DNA of 64,000 nucleotides from Rhizaria sp. SCN 62-66 (Eukaryota > Rhizaria, unplaced). A program made the translations under genes and the position numbers. The notes beneath the pieces were generated by a model. That model was not told the origin of the DNA and did not search any database. It saw nothing but the letters and a program-made list of their open reading frames with translations. Position 1 is the stretch's first letter. The number at the start of each line of letters is the position of its first letter. The DNA is taken from contig MEDY01000033.1 in assembly GCA_001724265.1 (NCBI GenBank), positions 124,001 through 188,000 of the forward strand. Direction: 5' to 3'. Of this stretch, positions 33,001-44,067 are shown piece after piece.

Positions 33001-36000
33001 CGGCCTCGACGCCCGTCACCGCGGTCGACAACACTGCTGCGGCGGTGTCCGCGGTGGCCTGCAGCGCAGCGGCCGCGTCGAGCTCGGACAGCGGCACGAC
33101 GCCGTTGGACGCGGCGGCGAGCTGCGCGGCCGCAACGCTCACAGCGTCGCTGTTGTCCGCGGCGGCGCTGGCGTTGAGGGGCTTGGCACCGAGGCCCGCG
33201 GAGACAAGCGAGTGCAGAGCGACGGTCAGCGCGGCCGAGTGGGCGGTCACGCCGGGCACGATGAAGCCGCCGCGGCGCGCACCCACAGACACGCCAGAGC
33301 GTGAGCAATTGCTAGAGCTTGAGCTAGATGTAGTCGTGTTATTGTTGCTAATCGGGAGCGACTCAGGAGCAGGCAGAGCAGAGAAGAGCGCGGCAACCGC
33401 CTCAGCAGACTGCTGCTTGTTCAGACCGTGCTTTTGCTGCCCCACTAGCAACGAAGTCGCAGGGCTTTCCAGCGCGCTCGCGTAGGCGATGTCGACCGCT
33501 TGCAGCTGCCAGAGCGTGACCAGCAGCGCCAGCGGCGCGTCGAGCGCAAACTGGTTCGACAAAGACCAAGGCGACTGCTGACTCAGCAGGAACGACGGCA
33601 GCGCGCGCTGCGCGAGTGGCCACTCAGCGGCGTTGGCGGCCGCAGAGGCCGCCGAGTGCGACGGCGGCGCGAGCGCAGTGAGGAAGCCGTGGCCGCTGAC
33701 GGTCGGGTCCCACGGGGTATAGCCCGCCGCGGTGGCGCGCACAGCGGCCAGCGCCGCGGCGGTCAGCGTCGACGACAGCGACGGGCCGCCGGTCGCGCTG
33801 AGTCCCGTGCTCGCACTCGCACTTCCACTCGCACTCGTACTCGTAGCGGCGTTAGCGGGCGTGACGGAGACGAGCTCGCAGTCGTCGGTGTTGTAGCCGG
33901 CGGACTGCAGCTGCGGAGGCAGTCGCACCGCGACGGCCGTGGCCGACATAACGGACGCGCTCGCAAACAGCGACTTCGCAGGCGCAGCAGCACCACCGCG
34001 GGCCGCGGCCGCCGCACCCGCCGCCGCCGGGGCGGTGCTGGTCGCCAGCGCGGCGTGGATGGGGGTGCGCGCCGCGGCCACTGCGGCGAGCACCGCGGGC
34101 CCCGCAGCAGCGCGTTGCAGCGCAACGGCAGCTGACGCAAGCCCCGGACCGGCGACGCCGAGGAGGCCCGTCTCCGCCTTGCCGTCGTTCGCGGCCGCGG
34201 CCGCAGCGGCAGCGGCGGTGGCGGCGGAGGACTGGCTCGGGGCGCGGACCGCACTGTTGGCGCGCTTGGCGGCGGCGGTGAGGTGCTCGGTGTACGCGGG
34301 CAGCAGAGACTGCACGACAGTGTTTGCCGACTCAGCGGCGCTGCTAGCGGCGCCAACGGGGTTAAGCGCGGGGAGAATGTCGCCGAGCGCGATGACGTTG
34401 GTGTGCAGCAGCGTGGCCGTAATCGCGATGAGCGAGAACGGCGTCCACACGATGTAGTGCCCGCCTGCAGCCGCGGTGGCCGCAGCAGCCGCAGCCGCAG
34501 CCGCCGCGGAGGCCGCCGCCGAAGCCGCCGCCGCGTCAGCAGGCTTGTCCGCAGTGGTTGCGTTCACGGCTGAGGCGGCGGCGACGGAGCGGGCGAGGTC
34601 CTGCCACTGGCGATAGCGGCGCGCGAGCAGGCGCGCGACCGTTTCGCGGCTAAAGGCGCCCAGCACGGCCGCCAGCAGCGGCGCCGCGGGGTGCGTGTAG
34701 GCGTGAGAAGGCGCAACCGAGGAGCGCGCGCACAGCGATGACGTGACCACGCCGCCGGGCGCGGCTGCCGCGGCCGCAGAGTGACCGTGAGCAGCGGAGT
34801 GACCGTGCGCGGAGGACGCGGCCGAGGCGGGGGCGGCAGCAAGACCGGAGCGGGCGCGCGCGGCTGCGGATGCTGCGGCAGCGCGCGAAGTGAGCGCCGC
34901 CGTCACGGGGGGCTCGGGCGGCACGAGGCCGTGCGGGTGGGCCGGCCCCGCGGTGCCGCCGCCGCCGTACAGCGACAAGTACACCGCGCTCGCGGTGTGC
35001 ACGGCGGACAGTGCGGACTGAAGCGCGGGGTCGCCGCTCGCGCTCGCACTCGCGGTGGCGGCGGCGGAGGCGGGAGCAGCGGCGGCGCCGGCGCCGGTGC
35101 GAGCTGGAGTAGCAGTCGTGGCACTGGGAGCTGCAGCGCTAACAGAGCTACTGGCACTAGAAACAGGACCGTAGGACTCTACAGTTGCGTGTGCAAGCGC
35201 CGGGAGGGGCACGAAGTCCGGCGGCGGGGGGTTGAAGTTGCGCGTCTTCAGGTACTTGAAGTAGTACCCCACGCCCGTGGGCAGGAGCGTAGCGGCGGCC
35301 GAGGGCGCGGCGGACGGCAGCCGCGCGGGCTCGACCGGGCTCACGACGCTGCCAGCAGCACTTGTCGCAGTCGACGCCGCCGAGGCAGCATTACCGCTAT
35401 CACTCGCACTGACCGATGAACTGATGCTGTGGTATGGGTGAGTCAGCGGCGTCAGCGTCGGCAGAGTCGCCTTCTGCGCCGCGATGCGGCTAGACTTTGA
35501 GCTACTGCTCGATTTCTTAGACACCGCCTGCTGCTGCTGTTGCACCTGCACGCGCGCCTTCTGGATCTCAGTCTCTTGCTGCTGCCGCTGCTGCTGCTGA
35601 ATCAGCTTGACCGCCGCGGTCACCGAGTCCGAGTACTCGCCGAAACACGCCGCGTACTTGCCGAGCCCCAGCGCGGCCGCGGCAGCCGTGCTGGCGCTGG
35701 CGCTGGTGCTGCTGCCGCCGGCGGAGTTGGCGTGCGCGGCGTCGACGCTGGCGCCCGCGATCACGCACTCGTAGACGGTGAGCACGACGTCGCAGAGCCG
35801 GTGCGGGTCGACGTCGAAGGCGCCCGTCAGCGCACGCAGCCGGCCCAGCAGAGAGGCCGCGGCGGGGGCGGCGGCCGTGGTGCGCGCGCGCCAGCTCGCA
35901 GGCAGCACGTCTTGCTGCTGCTGCTGCTGCTGCTGCTGCGCGCCCGACGCCACCGCTCCGCTTGCATGGCCACTGTGATTGATGTTGAGCGAGGCGGCCG

Positions 36001-37785
36001 CGGTTGCAATGGCAGCGGCGGCGGGCGCTCGCGCAGTCGTGAAGGCCGTCCACAGCTCAACGAGGATCTTCGCGAACCCTTCAGTGTCCTCGTGGAAGAG
36101 GTTGTAGCGCTGCTGCTTGTAGAGCAGGCTCGTGCGCAGGCGGCGCAGCCGGCCCTCGGCGTCTGTCGTCGCCGCGGCCGCCGACGCAGCAAAGGCAGGC
36201 TCCAGCGCGCGCTGCCACGCGGGCGCCGCCGCCGTCGCAGCGGCCGCGGCGGGGCGGGCCGCGGAGGGGCTGTGGCTGGGGCTCGCAGCAGACGGCGCCT
36301 GCACTTGTTGCTGAGGCTGTGGGCCGGCGTGGGCGAGAGCGGGGAGCTTGGCGCCGAGGCCGAAGCCCGTGGCCGCAGTGACCGTGGGCAGAGGGCCAGC
36401 GCTCATGGTCACTGCGGTGCTCACGGTCGTCGCGTCCGCGGTGCCCGTGAGAGCGCCCCCGCTCAGGCTCGCGCCCGGACTGGCGCTGGGGACGGAACTG
36501 AGACTCGTACTCTGGGGCACGGCGCCCGCGCTAGCGGCGCTAGCGGTGACGGCGGCGAGCGCAGCGGGCGCGTTGAGGGCGGGGACCGACGGGAGCAGGT
36601 CTAAGGGCAGCGCGGATGTAAGCACCCAGCCGCTCCACGCCGTGATGTACACTGCGACGTGACTGCCAGTAGTGGCACCAGCAGTGGCACCAGCCACATC
36701 AGACGCTGAGAACGCAGACAGACGCGCGTTATTCGGCACACCGCTGGCACACTTACTCGCACGAGAGCTTGCGCTAGCAGCAGTCCCCGTGTTGTCGCTG
36801 CCGCTGGTCTCATCAGTGGCGTGCAGAAACGCGGGTGTGGCGGTGAAGAAGCTCGCGTGGAACTGCAGCGCCGCCGCGAGCGCGTGCAACACGCTCAGCG
36901 CCGCGGCCTTAGTCGCGGCCACCGCCGCCGCGGTCATCGGCGCCGGCGCCGCAACAGCGCTGCCTGATTCGGCGGCGGAGTCGTCGGTCATCGCCGCCGG
37001 CTTGGCCTCGCGCGGGGCGAAGCAGGCGTGAGGAAGCACTGCGGCTGGGAAAGCCAGAGTGGACGAGAGCGCCTCGGCCAGCGCGGCGCAGAGGAAGTGC
37101 GGCGCGACGGTCACCGCGGCCGTCACGACCGGCGCGGCACCAGCAGCAGCAGCGTCGGCATCGGCGGCCTCGGCGTTAGCGGTCGCGTCGTGACTCGTGC
37201 CATTGTTGCCGAGCGCTTTGGCGAGCGCGGACGCGAGGACGCGGCACTCGGCCTCGGCGCAGCGCTGGATATAAGCAACAAGCGCCACCACCGCCTCGAT
37301 GGTCGCAGAAGCTGATAGGGCAGGCGCTGCAGAGGCAGAGGCGGTGGGCGAGGCCGCGGCGGCCACGGGGGCCGTGAGCGCCGCGGTGAGCGCGAGCGTC
37401 AGGGCTTCGGAGACGCTGAGCATGAGCGCGATGCGCGCGCGGCGGAGCGGCGCGGGCGGCAGCGATGGGAGCAGGCGCGCAAAGTCTGCCGGGGAGGTCA
37501 GGGAGAGTAGACATGCGTCCGGGGTGGCGCCGCGCGGGCCGGCTGCGGCGGGAGCAGCGAGGTGCAGCAGCAGCGGTGTGAGGGATGCATGTGCATAGAT
37601 CGCACCAGCGGCGGTAGTAAAGCGCGCAAAACTACAGCAGGAACATTAAGAAGCATTAAACGTATACATGAGCAGGATGCTGCTGCAAGTGGGACATGAC
37701 TTTAAGAGGCGTGAGGGAAAGAGGTGTTGACTTACCAAGCGTCGAGTTTGTTTGCGAGACAAAGCTCAGATGTTGTTGTCGCCAT
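27089..37785 (-). CDS. THOC2: THO complex subunit 2 (THOC2/Tho2), enlarged, two exons
   Basis: Exon 1 is only 50 nt (37736-37785, ATG at 37785). Exon 2 is 27089-37631. The 104-nt intron has a GTAAGT donor and a TAG acceptor, and the split codon (phase 2) is restored exactly. The product is 3,530 aa, against about 1,600 in human. Near residue 516 LLYKQQRYNLFHEDTEGFAK matches the THOC2 LLYKQQKYNLLREENEGYAK block. A second block (about 1780-1900) has SDRYSIYALW and PKFLYTHPVSVLQRLVSQ, matching THOC2 around its Tho2-type helical repeats. A third (near 2600) has FFHRCLIPRALTSSADAVFAARF. Long Ala/Ser-rich inserts separate the blocks. The final 340 residues are Asn/Gly/Arg/Gln-rich with RGG and tandem DRGH units. 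THO couples transcription elongation to mRNP assembly and export in the nucleus. The family call is firm; the exact boundaries of disordered inserts are not. Confidence 0.9.
27956..28032 (-). repeat. Tandem DRGH coding repeat in the THO2 tail
   Basis: Four copies of Asp-Arg-Gly-His separated by two or three small residues occur in the Gly/Asn/Arg-rich tail of the THO2 frame. The codons vary slightly between units, so this is a protein-level repeat. RG-containing tails in mRNP factors commonly bind RNA and are arginine-methylated; that role is inferred here. Confidence 0.7.
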
Positions 37786-38543
37786 TAGATCGCGGCAGCA
37801 GCACAGGGAAGAGCCGTGAGGGTTATACAAGTGTAAGGCCGATCAATATTCACGTTCTCAATATAGGTATATCAAGTGTGCGAGCGTTTGTAGATCAACG
37901 CGGTCTAGATAAGATGACCAGAACGGCTGTGTGTGGTGGCAGTAAGGAGCGAGTATAATCAGCAAGGGATTCAGCAAGGTTAACATAGGATCTCACATAA
38001 AAACTCGGGAATTGGGTAGAGTAACAACTTTTCTACGCATAGCACTCACTAGCAGTACTGAACAGAAATATTACCCGTCTGTGGGGCGATCGGGCGCGTT
38101 CGATGTGTAAAGATCCTTGGCACGGATGAAGTCGCGGAATTTTGATATGCCCAGCCACATAGATCCATCCATATCAACAGCGATTGAAAAATTAGAGACC
38201 TCCACACAATTAAAGTTTGGAGTGTTAATTATATATGCTATACCATCAATACATCCTTCCGATTTCATAAATCTTTTCAAGCCCCAAGTACCCCGCAAAG
38301 GTCGCGCCACACAGACGAGAGCCACCTCATACGCTGCCACGAACCACAAGTAGCACAAGTATGACTTGAAACCAAAGAATAAATCACATTATGTATTGAA
38401 AATTTAATTATTTAGTGCTCATATACCTATATCCATTAAGCATTATTTTACCATAAAAAAAGAATGCCCTCTGAATCCTTGCGCCAGAGCGTTTTTACTG
38501 TTACTCAATTGCAACGCACTGGCTCGCCGCTCAGTACGGCGCC
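37786..38543. other. THO2 upstream region and 3' flank of the CBS-PP2C gene
   Basis: AT-rich spacer that should include the THO2 promoter. On the minus strand, 38071-38358 is open for about 95 codons ending in TAA, but it has no ATG at its 5' end and its codon use is AT-rich, unlike every neighbour. It encodes plausible mixed residues with no low-complexity sequence. It may be an exon remnant or a chance frame, and no family is recognised. Confidence 0.4.
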
Positions 38544-41236
38544 TTAATGCCGGCCCGCGCCGCGCATGACGCGCGAGCACACAACAGTGATGTCGTCTGG
38601 GCGGCCACCGGACCACATGATCATGCTCTCCTTGGCGAGGATGGCGAAGGGCGAGTCGACTGTGCGCGACAGCGACATTTCGTACGCCTTGGCCGTGAGC
38701 GCGCGCGCCACGGCCTCGGGCGCGGCGTGGCTGCGGCCCGAGGTGAGCATGAAGGCCTCGCGCTCGCACTCGTCCGCGACGGCCATGATGTCGTTTTCGG
38801 AGAGGTTGTCGAAGAGCCCGTCGGTGGCGAGGATGACCAGGTCGCCCTCCTGCACCGCCACGCTGTGTGACGACGCGTCCGCGGGCGACTGGAAGCGTTG
38901 CGCAGACCGTGGGTCGACCTCGAGCCCACCCTCGCCCAGCACCACTGCCTCGCTCTCGCTCTCGCTCGCAGCGGTCGCCGAGAGTGCCGCGTTGTCGCTG
39001 CGGATGAGGCCCGTGCCCGTGCTGTCACCGCCGCCGCCACCGACGCTGGCGCACATGCCGCCCGTGTCGGCGCCCTCGCCGTTGTGCGCCCGCTTGGGCG
39101 CGAGGCCGAGCTGGAAGGGCGTGTCGAGCTCGGACAGCTGCGGCGCGGACCGGAACGCCACGCTGTAGCGCGGGATCAACGCCAACAGCGCATCATCACT
39201 CGCGCCCGCGCCATGCGACTGGCCGTGGGCGCCGCGCGTTGCGCCGGCGTTGCTGGCGTTGCTTGCCCGGACGGCAACGGACCAGGGGTCGGGCACCGAG
39301 GAACGGCCCGAGCCGCCGCTCGAGTCGAGCGACTCGGCCACGCCGCCGCGTGCACCGCCCACGCTAACGCCCGCGCCCGCGACCGCGCTCGCGCTCGCGT
39401 CCAGGACCCCGCCCTGCGCGGCGCCGGCTGCGCCCGCGGCGCCGGGAGCGCGCGGCGGCTGGCTGGCCGCGGTGGTGAACTGCTCCAGCGTGGGGACGGA
39501 GATGGACGGCGCCCAGCGCAGGTTCGCGAGGTTCTTGGCCCCGACAGAGGTCTGCGCGCGGATCGGCCCGTTGTTGCTGTTGTTATTGTTATTGCCGCCG
39601 GAGCTGTTGCCATTTGCAGAGTGGTCAGGCGCGCTGCCGGCGACCGCGGCGGACGCGCCGCTGTTGGCGTTGTTGTAGAAGTTGTTGCTGTAGTTGCTGT
39701 TGCCGTCGCCATAGGGCAGCGGCGCGCGCGCGGGCTTCTTGGCGGCGGCATGGGTCGCGGGGCGCAGCACCATAAGCCCCGAGTCGCCGATGTTGCGCAC
39801 CTGCAGTAGCGGCGTACCCGTGGACGGGTTGAGCACCACCACGCACAGCGTCGACGAGCCGAAGGTGCGCCGCTGCTCAGTCGTGTGCGCCCACGCCCGC
39901 TGCAGCAGCGACCGCGCCGACGGCAGCGGCGCAAGAGCGGCGTTCTCGCCGTCGCCATGCGCGCCCGCGGCGGCGGCGGCGGCGTTGGCGGGGGCGGGGG
40001 ACAGGTGCAGCGTGGTCTGGGTGGAGGCCTCGACGGCGTTGGCCGTGGCTTCGAAGATGCCCTCCATCTAAACAAATGGACAAAACAAATGACGCGAAAT
40101 AAAATACGTGAGATTTTGTGATTAAGTTTGATCAAAGGTTCATCAATTCAATAGACTCAGGTAAGGTACATATCGTGATAAAAGTCTTACGATGCTATGT
40201 TAAAGTCAGTCAGCGACGTACGAGAGCGTTTGAGAAGGCGCCGGCGTCGATGCCGTACTCGTAGCGCCACGACGACACGCCGTCGGCGATGGCAACAACC
40301 GAGTATGGCAGCTGCGGGTCGAAGCCGTTGTCGTGCGAAGGCACGGCTGCGCGGCAAAAGAACAAGAAAGAAAGAAATAATACATGACCGTTAGTCTTTG
40401 TATGCATCCAGACACGAGTTTGAGAGGGTGATGCGTTTTAAAAATGAGTGCAGCGTACCGGTATAGTAAAAGAACGCGTCTTCGCCGCCCGTCTCGCGCT
40501 TGCGCGGATGCGGGATAGAGAAAGCACCAGAGTCCAAGTACAGTGACTTGGCCGTGGACTCACGCGGCGCCCTAAATAACACAAATGACAAAAAAACCCA
40601 TTAACAAGCAAGAGAAACAGATTGCTGTTAGCATATCATTTAAAGCTAATTACCCCGTTTAGTGAAAATATTCCTCTGCTCACAAAGATGATGTACCTGT
40701 AGACGTGTGTGTTCTTGGGAATGCCGGTGCGCGGCAGGATGTCCCTGATGAACGTGGTCTTGACGTCGTTGTGCTCCTCGCTGCCGCCGCCGCTGCCGCT
40801 CTTGCCCACGACGCCCAGCCGCGCTGTCGCGGCCCCCGCGGCGCCGCCCGCCGCCGCGGCAGCGGGGCTGCTAGCGGGCGTGTTCGTGCCGAAGGCGTGC
40901 GTGCCGCCGATGAGCGCGAGCAGAGAGTGGAACGACGACGAGCCCAGCCTGTCCAGCACCGCCGTCAGCGCCTCCACCTTGGCGATTCTCCCGTTGTCGC
41001 TGTCAGCAGCGGTCGGAGTCGAGCCGCCCGCACTACCGTCCACGGAGGCCGCAGCTGCCGAGTGACTGTGACCAGGGCGACTGTGGGCGGAGACGTACGC
41101 CGTGGCCTCCGCAGCGGCGTCGTGCGCGAGTTTGGCGAGACTGAGCATGCCCTCGGTGGCCACGTCAGACAGGTGCAGCACGCCCACCATGCTCGACCGC
41201 GGCCGCCACCCGGGCTCCAGCGGCACGCTCCAGTCA

Positions 41237-41271
<35 letters not shown>

Positions 41272-42911
41272 AGACGCGGACGCCGTCGTCGCCGCCGCGG
41301 CGCCGCTGGAGCCCGCCGCCGCCGCCGCGCAACCCTGCACACCCGCGCTGCTGGCGCCGGCGGCCGCGTCGGCTGCGGCTGAGGCGGCAGCGGCGGAGAG
41401 ATCTGGCCCGACGGCGGTGCTGGTTCTGCCGGCGGTGAGCGTGGCCTCGTTCTCCTGCATCAGTTCGAACGGCACGCTCGGCGAGTCCCGCACCGCGTGC
41501 GCGTGCGCGGCGTGCGCCAGCGCGCGCTCGCCCGCGCCCATCTCGCTGCCGCCCGCGGCGTCGTCGCCGGCGTCGGGGGCAACACCAGCTGCGCCGTCGC
41601 CATGCTGCTGCTGCTGCTGTTGCTGCTGGCCGTCGCCGGAGCCGGTGACGGTGTCGGCGGCGGTGGCACCCGAGGCGGCGTGGGCGATGTTGGTTTCGAT
41701 GATGGGGAGGTGCTGGAAGCCGCCGCGCAGCATGAGCGCGAGACACAGGTCCAGCGGGTCGCGCGTATTAGCGAAGACGATCTTGCGCGCGGGCGTCATG
41801 ATGAACGACAGCGGCATCTGGTCCCACGCCTCGGTCGGGAACGGGCCCGTCATGCTCGCCAGCGACGCGTGTGACAGCGCAGAGAGCGTGCTGTCGGACA
41901 CGTCCGGCGCCGCGTGGTGCGCCGCCGCACCGCCGTTGGCAGGACTGTTGTGACCATAGCCGTGGCCCTGGTCCTGGCCGTGGCCGTGGCCATGCGCGGG
42001 ACTGCGAGGGTTGCTGTGGCCGCCGTGGCTTTGGTGCGCGGTGTGGTTGCGGTGGATGAGGTCCATGGCGATGATGATGTCGCGTTCGCACACCAGGCCG
42101 ACGACTGAAAAGCAGTGGAAAGCGAGCAAAGTGATGAGATTTGTGAGTGCGGAGGTATGGTAGCAAGAAAATGACAAGAACACATTTCGAGAGAAAAATA
42201 CACGCAGAGTAAAAGGACTTATATCAAACACAACTGATCCTCATCACGATTCTGTTTCGCCATACCGTTGCCGACATCATCGGTGACGACGAGACAGCCC
42301 GTCTTGTGTTCGTTCATCTTTGCCAGCGCGGCGGGCAGCAGCGTGTCCTGCTTGACCGTGACGGCGCGTCCGTCGAGCCCGCGCGAGAGCAGCACAGACC
42401 ACGCGTTCAGACCGGTCCCGGAAACGGGCCCACCAGTCGCAACACCCGCATTCGCTGCGCCCGCGGTCGCCGCAGTCGCCGTCGCCGTCGCAGGCGCTGC
42501 CGGGGCGGAGTCAGACTTGCCGGCGGTGGCTGCGGCAGCGGCGGGGGAGGAAAGAGCGCGGCGCGTCAGGGCAAGGACTGACTCCGCAGCCGCAGGAGAG
42601 GAGATGCGGTGAGTCGAGTTTACGTGATTCGAGTTCAAGGGACGAAAGGGCTTCGTGGCCAGTAGAAATCGGGCAGAAAGCGCGTTGTTGGAGATGGTGT
42701 AGCGCGCGCTGGTGTTCACGCAGCGCGGCGCGCCACTGAGGGGCAAGGAACTCGACTGACGAGTGGCAGCGAGAGGCTGCGATGTGGCGACAGGAGCAGA
42801 GGCTGTAGCACTAGCTCGAGCCGCGTGCGCAGTTGTCAGTGGTGTAAAGGCGAGGGACTTGTTCGCGGTCCGCAGAGTCGCCCGGGACGGGGCGATGACG
42901 TGCCTGAGCAT
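38544..42911 (-). CDS. Mitochondrial CBS-pair/PP2C phosphatase fusion (PTC7-like), five exons
   Basis: The exons on the minus strand are 42266-42911, 40697-42104, 40459-40571, 40222-40346 and 38544-40067. The junction phases (1, 2, 1, 0) all agree and give 1,271 aa. ATG 42911 starts an Arg/Ser/Thr/Ala-rich stretch without acidic residues, typical of a mitochondrial presequence. CBS domain 1 lies at about 180-235, spliced at TDDVGN/VVGLVCERD. CBS 2 starts at about 306 (MPLSFIMTPARKIVFANTRD) and is split by about 160 low-complexity residues from its last strand-helix (MVGVLHLSDVA, about 520). The PP2C domain runs from about 685 to the end: GGEDAFF, ADGVSSW, NIGDSG, ATDGLFDN and GRPDDITVV supply the metal-binding aspartates. 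It matches PPTC7/Ptc7, which acts in mitochondria. An insert of about 170 residues follows GDSG. The phosphatase looks intact; adenylate control through CBS is inference. Confidence 0.85.
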
Positions 42912-44067
42912 CGTTGGCAAACAGGGAGGGGTGGGTCACTCCAACAAGAAGGCCGCGCCACAGGGAGGAGTGGGGGTCAGTCCAGTGCTGCGCTCAGGCC
43001 TAAGAAAGCTAGCGGCGCAAAACTAGAGCTCCGCGAGAGCCTCTTAAAAAGGAAGCCCTTTGCTAGAGCGATCGTCTCCAGTCAGAGACTACACTGCACG
43101 CGAGCGAAGGGATCACAGAACGCGAGTCACTGCAGTGCCTTCAGTACACAGTGATTTAAACTGATACCCAGCAAACCCAACAAAAACACAATAGAGTTAT
43201 ATGCAACAATGAACAGATTCGATTTTGTGAGTGTTGAGTTGTAGGTATAGACCGAAAGAGAGACGACATGAGATGACGAATCCCCGACCACGCGCGGAGA
43301 GAATCCAAGGGAAATAAACGCATAACAATATAGTACAGCGTAAAATCGCCAGTATAAAGCATGTTGTGCACACATCCAGCCAAATATGAGCATACGTTGT
43401 TAATGATTCTTGTTTTAGACCATATTATGTCGCGATATGAGTGACGTTGAGGATGAGAGGCGTGTGATGGTATTTCAAAGAGAGATTTCACTATCAAGAC
43501 CGCTACGTTGAGACATTATTCTTTTGCAACCGAAAAGAAAACGCAATATATTATACGAAACCGAAGCAAGATATGCACGTGACGGTCAAATGAGTGTAGA
43601 CGGGGGATGCCCTAACTCCTTCAAAACGTAACCCTCCTAGCCGTCCGACCGAGCTGGGCTCGCTTGCGACGGTTGAGTGGTCGGGCTGGGACCGATGGGG
43701 AACTCTTGCTTCGGTCTTCGCGTATCATATTGAACGCTTCCACAACAATTGCATTTAGGTGTGTAAAGTCTTGAGATATTGCGGGCTGAAAGAATTGTAT
43801 TCTTAAAACAGTTTTTTGCTTGGAATAAACGAGTGGTTAATACGGTACACAACATTTGAAACAGGTCAATAACAAATATAGACACAAGACAGCAATCACA
43901 CACAGCACAGAGAGTTCTTTTTTCTGTCAAACTTTAATGTTTCATTTTACCACCAACAACAAGAACAAAATTCAGCGGAGCTTCTCCCCTCTCTGCATCA
44001 TCATTCAGAACAGATTGCAGTTGACGCCACGACTATTGACGTGACGCTTGCCGCACCATCTGCAGAG
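42912..44067. other. Upstream region of the CBS-PP2C gene and 3' flank of the unknown three-exon gene
   Basis: The first 150 bases next to ATG 42911 are GC-rich and may be 5' UTR. The remainder is AT-rich with a GC-rich patch at about 43630-43705. Open frames here are short, begin with non-ATG codons and show no family resemblance. No RNA gene was recognised. Confidence 0.5.

Noticed and set aside
42912-42920. TTG-initiated start three codons upstream of the CBS-PP2C ATG
   Set aside because: The ATG at 42911 is the natural start and already opens a textbook presequence.
43637-43930. Cys-rich minus-strand frame of 97 codons
   Set aside because: It begins at TTG, not ATG, has no splice partner with consistent phase and no family resemblance; probably chance.
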